From positions 186,001 through 250,000 of the forward strand of contig NZ_JADNYK010000004.1 in NCBI RefSeq assembly GCF_017810075.1: DNA of 64,000 nucleotides. The letters run 5' to 3'. Below, one piece after another: positions 18,691 to 27,860 of this stretch (position 1 is the stretch's first letter; the number at the start of each line of letters is the position of its first letter). The DNA comes from Pseudozobellia sp. WGM2 (GTDB taxonomy: Bacteria > Bacteroidota > Bacteroidia > Flavobacteriales > Flavobacteriaceae). The notes beneath the pieces are model-generated. The model made no database searches. It had not been told where the DNA came from and was given only the letters and a program-made list of their open reading frames with translations. A program made the position numbers and the translations under genes.

Positions 18691-21600
18691 ATGATCTTTT
18701 TTTTCGGTGATGCCAGTACCAAAGTCTTTGCTGTTCAAACCACAGGCGAACTTTCTCAAGAAGATACAAATAAACTTATATGGTTGTTCGGCAACCAACC
18801 TCAACTAAATACGGCGTCTCTTGACGCCTTTTTTGTTGGCCCGAGAGCTGCCATGATTACTCCTTGGAGCACAAACGCCACAGAAATAACCCAAAATATG
18901 GGTGTTTCGGGTATTCTTCGAATTGAAGAATTTCAATCGGTTTCAGAAGATTTTACTGATTTTGACCCCATGCTATCCCAAAAATTCAACGGCCTTGGTC
19001 AAACTATATTCAATATTGACGTTACCCCCGAACCCATATTAAAAATCGAAAATATTGGGGCTTACAATGAAAAGGAAGGCCTTGCTTTAAGTGATGAAGA
19101 GGTTGACTATCTGAATAACCTATCGGAAAAAATGGGCCGTAAGCTGACCGATTCTGAAGTATTCGGATTCAGTCAGGTAAATTCGGAACATTGCCGCCAT
19201 AAAATTTTTAATGGTACGTTCGTAATCGACGGCCAAGAAATGCCGAGCTCACTTTTCAAGTTGATCAAAAAGACATCAGAGAAAAACCCTAACGACATTG
19301 TTTCGGCCTATAAAGATAATGTGGCTTTTGTCAAGGGGCCTAAAGCTATACAATTTGCACCAAAAACTGCCGATAAACCCGATTTTTACGAAGAAAAGGA
19401 ATTTGAATCAGTCATTTCGTTAAAGGCTGAAACCCACAATTTTCCTACTACGGTAGAACCTTTTAATGGTGCAGCAACCGGATCGGGCGGAGAAATACGA
19501 GACCGACTTGCAGGTGGTAAAGGATCTTTACCTTTGGCCGGCACAGCGGTATATATGACTTCCTATTCCCGTTTAGAACAAGACCGCCCTTGGGAGCAGG
19601 CAATGCCAGAACGTGAATGGTTATATCAAACCCCTATCGACATTTTAATCAAAGCTTCGAACGGCGCTTCCGATTTCGGAAACAAGTTCGGGCAGCCTCT
19701 TATTGCTGGCTCTGTGTTAACTTTTGAGCATGATGAGAAGAATGAGGGGACAGGCGATAAGGCCAGAAGGCTTGGGTACGACAAAGTCATTATGCAAGCT
19801 GGCGGTATTGGTTATGGTAAGGCGGAGCAAGCATTAAAAGATACTCCGGAAGAAGGTGATAAAATAGTGATACTTGGTGGTGATAACTACCGCATCGGCA
19901 TGGGCGGTGCAGCGGTTTCGAGTGCAGACACGGGTGAGTTCAGTTCTTCGATAGAATTGAATGCCATTCAACGTTCAAACCCTGAAATGCAAAAGAGAGC
20001 GGCCAATGCCGTGAGAGGTATGGTCGAAAGTGAAGAAAACCCAATTGTTTCGATTCACGACCACGGTGCAGGCGGCCACTTGAATTGTCTTTCTGAACTG
20101 GTAGAGGATACCGGTGGAAAAATAGATTTAGATCAACTACCCGTTGGTGACCCCACCTTATCCGCCAAAGAAATTATCGGTAATGAATCTCAAGAACGTA
20201 TGGGGCTCGTAATCGGTGAAAAGAACATCGACTTACTTCATCGTATCGCAGACCGTGAGCGTTCGCCAATGTACGAAGTGGGCGATGTTACCGGTGATGA
20301 CCGTTTTACTTTCGAATCAAAGACCACTGGTGAAAAGCCTATGGATGTGAACCTTTCGGATATTTTCGGAAGTTCGCCTAAAACCACAATGGCCGACAAT
20401 AGTGTTAAACGTAGCTATCAAGCACCTGAATATTCTTTGGAGTTCTTTCAAGACTATTTGGATCAAGTACTACAATTAGAAGCTGTAGCCTGTAAAGATT
20501 GGTTAACGAACAAAGTCGACCGTTGTGTAGGCGGGCGTGTAGCAAAACAGCAATGTGCAGGCCCTTTACAATTGCCGTTGAACAATTGTGCGGTTATGGC
20601 CTTGGATTTTAAAGGGAAGGAAGGAATTGCTACCAGTATTGGCCACTCCCCTATTTCAGGATTGATCGATCCCGCTGCCGGAAGTAAAAACAGTATCGCC
20701 GAAGCCCTGACCAATATCGTTTGGGCTCCTTTAAAAGAGGGCCTAAAATCTATATCTCTTTCCGCAAATTGGATGTGGCCCTGCAAGAACGAAGGTGAAG
20801 ACGCTCGACTTTATGAGGCGGTTCAAGCAGTCTCCGATTTTTCGATTGAGTTGGGTATCAATGTACCGACGGGAAAGGATTCCCTATCGATGAAACAGAA
20901 GTATAAAGATGGGGATGTTATTTCACCAGGCACCGTAATTATCTCAGCGGCAGGTAACTGTAATGATATAACCAAAGTTGTTGAACCTGTTCTTCAAAAG
21001 GATGGTGGTTCAATCTATTACATCAATTTATCAAAAGATAATTATAAACTGGGGGGCTCTTCTTTCTCGCAAGTACGAAATACTATCGGTAACGAAGCCC
21101 CGACCATTGTAGACGCACTATACTTCAAAAAAGTGTTCAACTCGATTCAACAATTGATACGCGAAGATAAAATAGTTGCGGGTCATGATATTGCCTCTGG
21201 TGGATTGATTACCACATTATTGGAGCTCTGCTTTGCCGATACCGATTTGGGAGCGAACTTGAACTTATCTGAATTGAATGAATCAGACACCATTAAATTG
21301 CTCTTTTCAGAAAATGCCGGTATTGTTTTTCAGGCAAAAAACAACAGTATAGAAAACCATCTATCAGAACAAAACATCGATTTCAAAAAAATAGGTGAGG
21401 TGGTTTTTGATAGTACGTTGACCATCAAAAACAATGGAATGGAGATGGGGCTCAATATCGAGTCTTTGCGAGACACTTGGTACAAAACTTCTTATTTGTT
21501 AGACAATAAGCAAACTGTTAAGGATTTAGCTAAAGAGAGGTTCGATAATTACAAGACTCAAGCCTTATCTTATAGTTTTCCGGCAAATCCAAAAATTGAT

Positions 21601-22392
21601 TTAAAGAACTTCAAAGTCAATGTTACCTCTCGACCCAAGGCCGCTATTCTTAGGGAAAAAGGTAGTAATTCTGAGCGGGAAATGGCCAATGCCATGTATT
21701 TAGCAGGTTTTGATGTAAAGGATGTTCATATGACCGACCTTATATCCGGTAGAGAAACGCTAGAAGATATTCAATTTATCGGTGCCGTTGGCGGATTCTC
21801 AAATTCAGATGTACTAGGAAGCGCCAAAGGTTGGGCAGGTGCCATTAAATATAATGAGAAAGCGAACACCGCAATAAAGAACTTTTTTGCTCGGCCGAAC
21901 ACTCTTTCCGTAGGTATCTGTAACGGATGCCAATTGTTCATGGAACTTGACCTAATTAATCCGGAGCATGAGAGCCATGGGCGAATGACCTATAATGAAT
22001 CAAACAAACATGAGAGCAATTTTACTTCGGTAAAAATACAAGAGAACAATTCAATCATGCTTTCGAGCTTGGCAGGTACTACCCTTGGTGTTTGGATTTC
22101 CCATGGGGAAGGTAAATTTAGTTTACCACTTGCTGAGGAAAGCTATGATATTGTTGCAAAATATGGGTACGAAGGTTATCCCTCCAATCCGAATGGCAGT
22201 GATTTCAATACAGCAATGCTCTGTGATAAAACAGGGCGCCATTTAGTAACTATGCCCCATATCGAACGCTCTATATTTCCTTGGAACTGGGCCCATTACC
22301 CAAAAGATAGAGACGATAAGGTTTCCCCTTGGGTAGAGGCCTTTACCAATGCCAGGGAATGGGTGGAGAAAGTCAACAACCATAATTCATGA
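18691..22392 (+). CDS. purL: Phosphoribosylformylglycinamidine synthase, single-chain
   Basis: A 1233-residue fused PurL catalysing the ATP- and glutamine-dependent FGAR to FGAM step of purine synthesis. The N-terminal PurS-like domain is followed by the AIRS-type synthetase halves with VNSEHCRHK (near 167), KAETHNFPT (near 247) and PTGKDSLSMKQ. The C-terminal class I glutaminase has the nucleophile in GICNGCQLF and a late HGEGKF and PHIERSIFP. The start MIFFFGDASTKVF is unusually hydrophobic but follows directly on the promoter. Monocistronic, with a strong terminator. Confidence 0.96.
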   Translation: MIFFFGDASTKVFAVQTTGELSQEDTNKLIWLFGNQPQLNTASLDAFFVGPRAAMITPWSTNATEITQNMGVSGILRIEEFQSVSEDFTDFDPMLSQKFNGLGQTIFNIDVTPEPILKIENIGAYNEKEGLALSDEEVDYLNNLSEKMGRKLTDSEVFGFSQVNSEHCRHKIFNGTFVIDGQEMPSSLFKLIKKTSEKNPNDIVSAYKDNVAFVKGPKAIQFAPKTADKPDFYEEKEFESVISLKAETHNFPTTVEPFNGAATGSGGEIRDRLAGGKGSLPLAGTAVYMTSYSRLEQDRPWEQAMPEREWLYQTPIDILIKASNGASDFGNKFGQPLIAGSVLTFEHDEKNEGTGDKARRLGYDKVIMQAGGIGYGKAEQALKDTPEEGDKIVILGGDNYRIGMGGAAVSSADTGEFSSSIELNAIQRSNPEMQKRAANAVRGMVESEENPIVSIHDHGAGGHLNCLSELVEDTGGKIDLDQLPVGDPTLSAKEIIGNESQERMGLVIGEKNIDLLHRIADRERSPMYEVGDVTGDDRFTFESKTTGEKPMDVNLSDIFGSSPKTTMADNSVKRSYQAPEYSLEFFQDYLDQVLQLEAVACKDWLTNKVDRCVGGRVAKQQCAGPLQLPLNNCAVMALDFKGKEGIATSIGHSPISGLIDPAAGSKNSIAEALTNIVWAPLKEGLKSISLSANWMWPCKNEGEDARLYEAVQAVSDFSIELGINVPTGKDSLSMKQKYKDGDVISPGTVIISAAGNCNDITKVVEPVLQKDGGSIYYINLSKDNYKLGGSSFSQVRNTIGNEAPTIVDALYFKKVFNSIQQLIREDKIVAGHDIASGGLITTLLELCFADTDLGANLNLSELNESDTIKLLFSENAGIVFQAKNNSIENHLSEQNIDFKKIGEVVFDSTLTIKNNGMEMGLNIESLRDTWYKTSYLLDNKQTVKDLAKERFDNYKTQALSYSFPANPKIDLKNFKVNVTSRPKAAILREKGSNSEREMANAMYLAGFDVKDVHMTDLISGRETLEDIQFIGAVGGFSNSDVLGSAKGWAGAIKYNEKANTAIKNFFARPNTLSVGICNGCQLFMELDLINPEHESHGRMTYNESNKHESNFTSVKIQENNSIMLSSLAGTTLGVWISHGEGKFSLPLAEESYDIVAKYGYEGYPSNPNGSDFNTAMLCDKTGRHLVTMPHIERSIFPWNWAHYPKDRDDKVSPWVEAFTNAREWVEKVNNHNS

Positions 22393-22409
22393 TGGAAATA
22401 AAACTATTG

Positions 22410-22442
22410 AAAAGAGGCTAGTTTTTAAACTAGCCTCTTTTT
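22410..22442. terminator. Bidirectional terminator between purL and the metalloprotease
   Basis: A long near-perfect stem (aaaagaggctagttt / aaactagcctctttt) with flanking T on both strands separates the two convergent genes. Confidence 0.88.
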
Positions 22443-22460
22443 ATAACTACTGCTTAACAT

Positions 22461-23765
22461 TCAATTAATTAAATCACACCCCGCAGAAACGAAGTCCATT
22501 CTTCTTTCATTAAGTGTTCCGCTTGAAAAAGAAACACCGATTGAAATACCCATACCCCAATGAACACTTGGCTTATGGGCGACACCAAATTTCTTGAACC
22601 AATTGTCACCTGATAAATTGAGATTATTATGTGCCGCTATTTTGGTATACCCATCATAAATATGAACATGATTCACCACTGCTTTAGCAGAAAATGTTCT
22701 AAACCTTAAAATAGCACAAACTACTTTCAATCGTTTTTGATCTTTTATTACCGGCGTCGGTAGAGCAAAATGAAACCAATTGGTAGTATTGGCCTTTCCA
22801 TATAAATAGGTGTAAAAGCCCGCTCTTGTTATTCTGTCTAAACGTTCGGGAAATTCCACCTGTATACTTGTTCCGTGAATCCAAGAGGCGTTCTCTATGG
22901 CGTATCCTCCATAAATTGTTCTGATTCCAGCAATATCATCGGCGTGTAAATACCGCTTAGGACCAGGATATGTAGGGAACATCAAAGACCCATTGACATT
23001 AGAGTGTCGTAACCCTAGAGAATGACCAAATTCATGGGCAGCCACAGTTACCAAATCTACCTTACCGTTACCTGTAGGTATATTTATTGTCCAAGATTCA
23101 TCTCCATCAAAATGTGCATCACCAGCAAGAGAACCTGAATTAGGCGGTGGGTAATAAGCATGAGCCAGAACACCTCCTTGCCCATCAAAGGCAGAACCAT
23201 CACCATGGGTACCTGAAACGAACTTGATTCTAATATCGGCACTTGCACTGTTATTGATCCTTCTGAAACTTAACGGGGTTTCTGCTGCCCACATTGCAAA
23301 AGCCTGGGCAATCGCTTCGTGTATCTTGCTCTGAGTAAGCCCATTATCAGTCGTATAATTGTCGAAACCATAAGTCAGGCTGTTGGTAGACCATTTGTTG
23401 CCATGAGTCGAAAATTCAGCCAAATCTGGCATACCGCAGCGTTTTTGGTCTAGTTCAGCTAGCGTTTCTTTGTCTAGTTTACCGGTTACATCGAGACCGT
23501 GAAACTCTTGATACTTCTTTAAGGCGGTCACGGTCGCCTCATCCATTTTACCTGGTTCGACAAATGAGGTTTTTAAACTTTCAAGAGCCGCCTCCTCAGG
23601 TTGGGGCGGTCTATTTTGCTCAGCTCCGAAAGCCGCATCATTAGGATTCAAATACCCGAAAAGTTCTAAATGTTTTTGAAGTTCTTTTACATCTGTGGGT
23701 TTTTGTGGAATAAATTCAGCTTTTTTGAGTTTTTTCGATTGCTTTTGCTCTGCTACTTCACTCAT
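22461..23765 (-). CDS. Matrixin-family (MMP-like) zinc metalloprotease with cysteine-switch prodomain
   Basis: A 434-residue protein organised like a eukaryotic matrix metalloproteinase. Residues 27-108 form a peptidoglycan-binding-like prodomain (LQKHLELFGYLNP; VTALKKYQEFHGLDVTGKLD). Residues 109-114, RCGMPD, match the MMP cysteine switch, with Cys110. The catalytic domain has HGDGSAFDGQGGVLAHAYYP (187-206) and GDAHFDGDESWT for structural zinc and calcium, then HEFGHSLGLRH with His244, Glu245, His248 and His254, and a Met-turn SLMFPTY with Met262. Residues 290-434 look like a DUF6623-type beta domain rather than hemopexin. I see no signal peptide, lipobox or T9SS tail, so the export route is unclear. 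The gene follows a small lipoprotein gene by 11 bases. Confidence 0.88.
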   Translation of the reverse strand: MSEVAEQKQSKKLKKAEFIPQKPTDVKELQKHLELFGYLNPNDAAFGAEQNRPPQPEEAALESLKTSFVEPGKMDEATVTALKKYQEFHGLDVTGKLDKETLAELDQKRCGMPDLAEFSTHGNKWSTNSLTYGFDNYTTDNGLTQSKIHEAIAQAFAMWAAETPLSFRRINNSASADIRIKFVSGTHGDGSAFDGQGGVLAHAYYPPPNSGSLAGDAHFDGDESWTINIPTGNGKVDLVTVAAHEFGHSLGLRHSNVNGSLMFPTYPGPKRYLHADDIAGIRTIYGGYAIENASWIHGTSIQVEFPERLDRITRAGFYTYLYGKANTTNWFHFALPTPVIKDQKRLKVVCAILRFRTFSAKAVVNHVHIYDGYTKIAAHNNLNLSGDNWFKKFGVAHKPSVHWGMGISIGVSFSSGTLNERRMDFVSAGCDLIN

Positions 23766-23776
23766 AAGTAATGTTT

Positions 23777-24163
23777 TTAGTTGTTAATAAATAACCTTAT
23801 ACTTTCTAGTCGTGCTAGAAGAAAAACTTGTTCACCCCCTATTCTAGGTGGTGGCAAGGATGGATCCTTAGATAATAATCCAGTGAAAATCACCTTAGCG
23901 CCTGGCTTGAGCTCAGCGGGAATCATGGAGGCTTCGGGCACAATACAAGTGTATTGCGAATCAATTGTATTCTCTTGATGGAAAGAGATGGCGAATTTTC
24001 CTATGTCTTTTATGAAATCTAAAACCCCGATTTGGTTCTCTATTCTTGTTTGTTGCATAATCATATTTATGTCTATATCATTGGCACTTTCGGAAACTTT
24101 TTTATGTGAAGTACAACTACTTCCAATTGCTATTAAGAGCAGTGAAAACTGAAATAATTTCAT
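23777..24163 (-). CDS. Small lipoprotein of unknown function upstream of the MMP-like protease
   Basis: A 128-residue protein I do not recognise. The signal MKLFQFSLLLIAIGSSC ends in a lipobox (IGSSC), so it is probably lipidated. The mature part has an acidic start, a helix (IMQQTRIENQIGVLDFIKD) and a C-terminal beta-rich part with ELKPGAKVIFTGLLSKD, GGEQVFLLARLESIRLF. The stop is 11 bases from the metalloprotease start, so the two are almost certainly one operon. An inhibitor or partner role is inference from position only. Confidence 0.7.
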   Translation of the reverse strand: MKLFQFSLLLIAIGSSCTSHKKVSESANDIDINMIMQQTRIENQIGVLDFIKDIGKFAISFHQENTIDSQYTCIVPEASMIPAELKPGAKVIFTGLLSKDPSLPPPRIGGEQVFLLARLESIRLFINN

Positions 24164-24497
24164 AACTTAAAGCAATATATAGTCAAGAACAACTCGCTAT
24201 ATTGAGAGAACAGTGTGTAAAATTGAATAGTAGATTGGCTTATTCCGTCGTGGTGGAACTGAAGTAATATAATAAGCTCAAATCACTACTAATAGTTATA
24301 TAAAACTAGTAACGATAATGAAGAAATAATAGTTAATTATTACACTTAGTGAGAATTTATGTATACTTTGTAAGAAATATTTTATAATCGACAAATCCAA
24401 CCCAATAAAACTTTCTAAATCAATTCATTAGTCAAGTTATATTTAAACTTGAACTTCTTCATTTAGATGAGATAGGATATAATTAACATTAAAATAT
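24164..24497. other. AT-rich intergenic region, no gene seen
   Basis: A 334-base gap between divergent genes. It is very A+T-rich and contains only a short inverted repeat (tcaagtt / aacttga, 24432-24452). I find no open frame of useful size, RNA gene or exact TAnnTTTG box pointing to either neighbour. Confidence 0.5.
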
Positions 24498-24961
24498 ATG
24501 GAAATTCGACAAGCTAAAACAGAAGACGTTCGAGAGATTGTACGTATGATAGCCAATGATAAATTGGGCAGCGTACGAGAAGATTTTCAAGAGCCGCTTC
24601 CTCAGAAATATTATCAAGCGTTTGAAAATATTGATAATGATCCCAATCAGTTTTTAATGGTCATGGAAAATGATAAGAAAAAGGTTGTGGCCACACTTCA
24701 ACTAAGTTTTATACAATATTTGACCTATCAAGGCGGCATACGCGCGCAAGTTGAAGCGGTGCGTGTTCATGAGAATTATCGCAGCAAAGGCTTAGGTAAA
24801 AAATTTTCGATTGGGCAATCGAGTTTGCAAAAAATAAAGGGAGCCACTTAATTCAATTGACCACGGATAAAAAACGACCCGAAGCGCTTGAGTTTTACAA
24901 ACAATTAGGCTTTATGGCAAGTCATGAGGGAATGAAACTACACTTTAAGCACCCCGTGTAG
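24498..24961 (+). pseudogene. GNAT family N-acetyltransferase, broken by a 1-base frameshift
   Basis: The first frame (24498-24851) encodes a GNAT N-terminus: RQAKTEDVREIVRMIAND, then IRAQVEAVRVHENYRSKGLG, the acetyl-CoA-binding motif A. In the run of six A at 24798-24803, adding one A restores KKIFDWAIEFAKNKGSHLIQ and continues in frame through ALEFYKQLGF and MKLHFKHPV to a stop at 24961, giving a normal 154-residue GNAT. Either the gene is inactivated, or this is a homopolymer sequencing error, or slippage on the A run restores the frame. Confidence 0.8.
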
Positions 24962-25002
24962 TTTCTTCCCTCGCTAATAAAACTTGATTGTGGCCCCCTC
25001 TC

Positions 25003-27606
25003 CTATTTAATCATAAGTTTACTGCTCCAAATTTTATCATTAGAGCTCGTTAACTTATAAAGGTACAGTCCAGGGGAAAGGCTATGCTTTTTAACAGTAA
25101 TTTTGTTTTGACCCTTTTGCGTATCGCCCTGCATTTCGTGCGACATTATTTTTTTTCCAGAAAGGTCGAAGAGTTCGAATGTATAAGAACCCTCTGCCTC
25201 TTCAAAGAAATACAAATCAGCCTCTGCTTCAACAGGGTTAGGGTAAAGTAAAGATTTATTGGTGTCTTCGAGAACAAATAGCTGTTCTTTCTCTTTGTTA
25301 TTGAAATTTACATTTGATAGTACTAATTCCTTTTCCTCTTCCGTCCCAGTCTCAGAGACTAGGTTGAAATTAATTACCTTTAGACTTGAGAAATCAGCCG
25401 ATCCACCAGAGCCTTCAAAGTCGGTATCGGACAGTACAAAGGTTTCACTATTGGCCGCAAGATTTACGTGGGCAGTAAAAATAGCCCCATCACCTTTCGT
25501 AAGCTTCACTTCCAATAAACCGCTACCTGCGGCATCAAATGCTAGTTTTGAATAATTTGAAAGGTCTACTGGCGTGAATCGAGGGCTTAGTGCTCTATAT
25601 ACTCCTATATAATTGGAAGTATTTCCTTTTAACTTTATATTTCTCTCGATGGGGTAACCTTCTTCCATATAGGGTTGTGCCGTTTCGGTAACCTCGTAGA
25701 TATCAACACTGGTTCCCGCCGTAGAACTGTCAAGACCCCATGGAGCATCAGCAACGAAAAGGTCATCTGGCGTACCTCCCTTAGAGTTATTTACTCTAAA
25801 TCCGAAGTCGAAAATACTGCCGGTCTCAAGTGATACCGAATCAAGATAACCATCGATTGGCGCTACGAAAGACATGCTTTCGGTATCCATAGTTTCCGTT
25901 TTCTTGATGCCACCGTCAAGATTCAGCTGATCAGACCGATTATTGTTTACCAAATTCAAGGTTACTTTACCTTTTGCATATTTTGCCGATTTAACAAAAA
26001 CAGGGGGCGGCGTTGAACCCATATAATCTGCTATCGAAGTGTTTGCCTCTAAAAGGTTCAATATTTCATCTGCCAAAGCCAGTAAATCATCTACCGTATT
26101 CGACCAAATTTGAAAGTTGTAGTAGGCAGTGTTATCAGCGTAAGCATCAATATTCCAATGTGATTCAATTATAAAATTGTTATTGGCATTTAATCGAGCA
26201 GAAAATGTTAGTGCGAATTCGGTATTGCCATCGGGCTGTTTTATGATTGACTTGATAAAGTCTTTTTCACGCAATTGAATATTGCTGACCGATAGAAGCT
26301 GCGCACCTAGGAACCGGTCGCAAATAAATTTACTGTGTTCATATACCTTTTCTTCCGTTTTGATAACCATTAGCGCTCCTATATTATCAGAACCCTTTAG
26401 ATAATCAACAGAGTAAATATCTGAAGCATTGGTCAAATCTAATAGGTCAGCAGGTGATGATTCAATTGTACTCGTTTCACCGACAATACCTAAAGGCACT
26501 AAATCAGCTAACGGAATCGAAGCTGCGGAATACTTGCCACTCTTGCCATAGTTAAGTCCTTTCTTTAACTTCTTAGCAGCGCTCTTATCGAAGGTATAAT
26601 TGGTTTTTGCCCTATCGTAATTTCTTTTGCTGATCAAAGATGACAAACGGTCATTACTCTCAAGTCCACCACTATTGGCACCAGAAGTCAATGTAATTTC
26701 TGGACAAGCGGCAACCCCTGAACAAGCGGGATCATCACAATCCACCAGTCCATCACCATCGTCATCGATACCATTCAAGCAATCTTCCTGTGGCACAGGT
26801 GCAGTTGGGCATCGAGCTCCGTCATTAAGAGACGAAGCAGGGCCGAATGCAAAAATGTTCGAATCGATCAAACCACCTATTGCTATGTCGTGAACATTTT
26901 TAATCTTATAAACGGATCCAGTTTGGTTGGCAGATACATAAAAATTTCCATCTACATCAAAATATACTGCACCGAAGGTATAATTAAGTCCCGATAAAAT
27001 AGGTACAACGCCTAAAACCTCGACCCCACCTGTTACGGCATCGATTCGATACAGAATATTGGTGCCTCTTTCAACAGTGTAGAGCTTATTATCTTTAGCA
27101 TTAAAAGCCCAATCATGTATACTGATGTTCTGGCTCAATGTTTGAGAACCTACATACTTTAGGTAATTGTTCGATTCTGGGTTCAAATCAATACTATAAT
27201 AAGTCGATGAACCAGACCTTATATAGTATATACCATCTATCGAAATATCACCAACATATTTATTACCACTATCTGGCAGTTCAGGTATATTGTAAACATC
27301 TGTAGAGTAATCTTTGCCAATTCTGATGATTGACTTGGATGGACTTGACAAATAACCCCAAATATATCCATCAGATGAATTGTAGGCAGCAGCATTAATA
27401 TTGCCCGGCGCTACATTTTCTGAAACCAAATAAGAGCTTCCGGATGCCAGATCTAACGCATAAATATCATTATATTGAAACAAATATGCATTAAAATCAC
27501 AATCGAAAGGTTCTGATTGACCGATAGCTGATGTATTCACCATTAATAAAAGCATTAAAGCTGTAAAAAACTTTAATGAATATTTAAAAGGGTATTTTTT
27601 TTCCAT
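25003..27606 (-). CDS. Secreted multidomain protein with DUF6923-like propeller and T9SS type A sorting domain
   Basis: An 867-residue exported protein. A signal peptide ends near residue 30 (MLLLMVNTSAIGQ). Residues 35-270 look like a DUF6923-type repeated beta structure (FQYNDIYALDLASG; KLYTVERGTNILYRIDAVTG). A short acidic calcium-binding-like linker, LNGIDDDGDGLVDCDDPAC, lies near 280. The middle part includes a family-unassigned region and a CBM-like sandwich near 650-770. The last 80 residues are a T9SS type A sorting domain (SLLYPNPVEAEADLYFF to SPGLYLYKL). Type IX secretion and cell-surface attachment or release are expected. Confidence 0.82.
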   Translation of the reverse strand: MEKKYPFKYSLKFFTALMLLLMVNTSAIGQSEPFDCDFNAYLFQYNDIYALDLASGSSYLVSENVAPGNINAAAYNSSDGYIWGYLSSPSKSIIRIGKDYSTDVYNIPELPDSGNKYVGDISIDGIYYIRSGSSTYYSIDLNPESNNYLKYVGSQTLSQNISIHDWAFNAKDNKLYTVERGTNILYRIDAVTGGVEVLGVVPILSGLNYTFGAVYFDVDGNFYVSANQTGSVYKIKNVHDIAIGGLIDSNIFAFGPASSLNDGARCPTAPVPQEDCLNGIDDDGDGLVDCDDPACSGVAACPEITLTSGANSGGLESNDRLSSLISKRNYDRAKTNYTFDKSAAKKLKKGLNYGKSGKYSAASIPLADLVPLGIVGETSTIESSPADLLDLTNASDIYSVDYLKGSDNIGALMVIKTEEKVYEHSKFICDRFLGAQLLSVSNIQLREKDFIKSIIKQPDGNTEFALTFSARLNANNNFIIESHWNIDAYADNTAYYNFQIWSNTVDDLLALADEILNLLEANTSIADYMGSTPPPVFVKSAKYAKGKVTLNLVNNNRSDQLNLDGGIKKTETMDTESMSFVAPIDGYLDSVSLETGSIFDFGFRVNNSKGGTPDDLFVADAPWGLDSSTAGTSVDIYEVTETAQPYMEEGYPIERNIKLKGNTSNYIGVYRALSPRFTPVDLSNYSKLAFDAAGSGLLEVKLTKGDGAIFTAHVNLAANSETFVLSDTDFEGSGGSADFSSLKVINFNLVSETGTEEEKELVLSNVNFNNKEKEQLFVLEDTNKSLLYPNPVEAEADLYFFEEAEGSYTFELFDLSGKKIMSHEMQGDTQKGQNKITVKKHSLSPGLYLYKLTSSNDKIWSSKLMIK

Positions 27607-27638
27607 AATTTCTGCGATTTGGGATAATAATTACACAG

Positions 27639-27646
27639 CAAACATA
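27639..27646 (-). promoter_or_regulatory. Putative -7 element for the T9SS-secreted protein gene
   Basis: The minus strand reads TATGTTTG, an exact TAnnTTTG match 33 bases before the start codon. Confidence 0.45.
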
Positions 27647-27860
27647 CAACATTAGTCATGTGAATTTTCTTACAAATAACTAAACTGCATACATAACACG
27701 TTCAATAGCAATTTATTGTAGACGAGTAGTTAAAATTATCGGCGGATACTCAAACTGCTACAATTAAGAAATTTGCAATGTTTGTGATTATATTTTATCA
27801 ATCCAATTTTAAAAACTGGTACTGATTCACTATTTTGCAACGGGTTACTAAAATCCTACT

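Noticed and set aside
24164-24497. AT-rich gap considered as a small RNA or attachment site
   Set aside because: No tRNA remnant, direct repeat or terminator-bounded structure; only a 7-bp inverted repeat.
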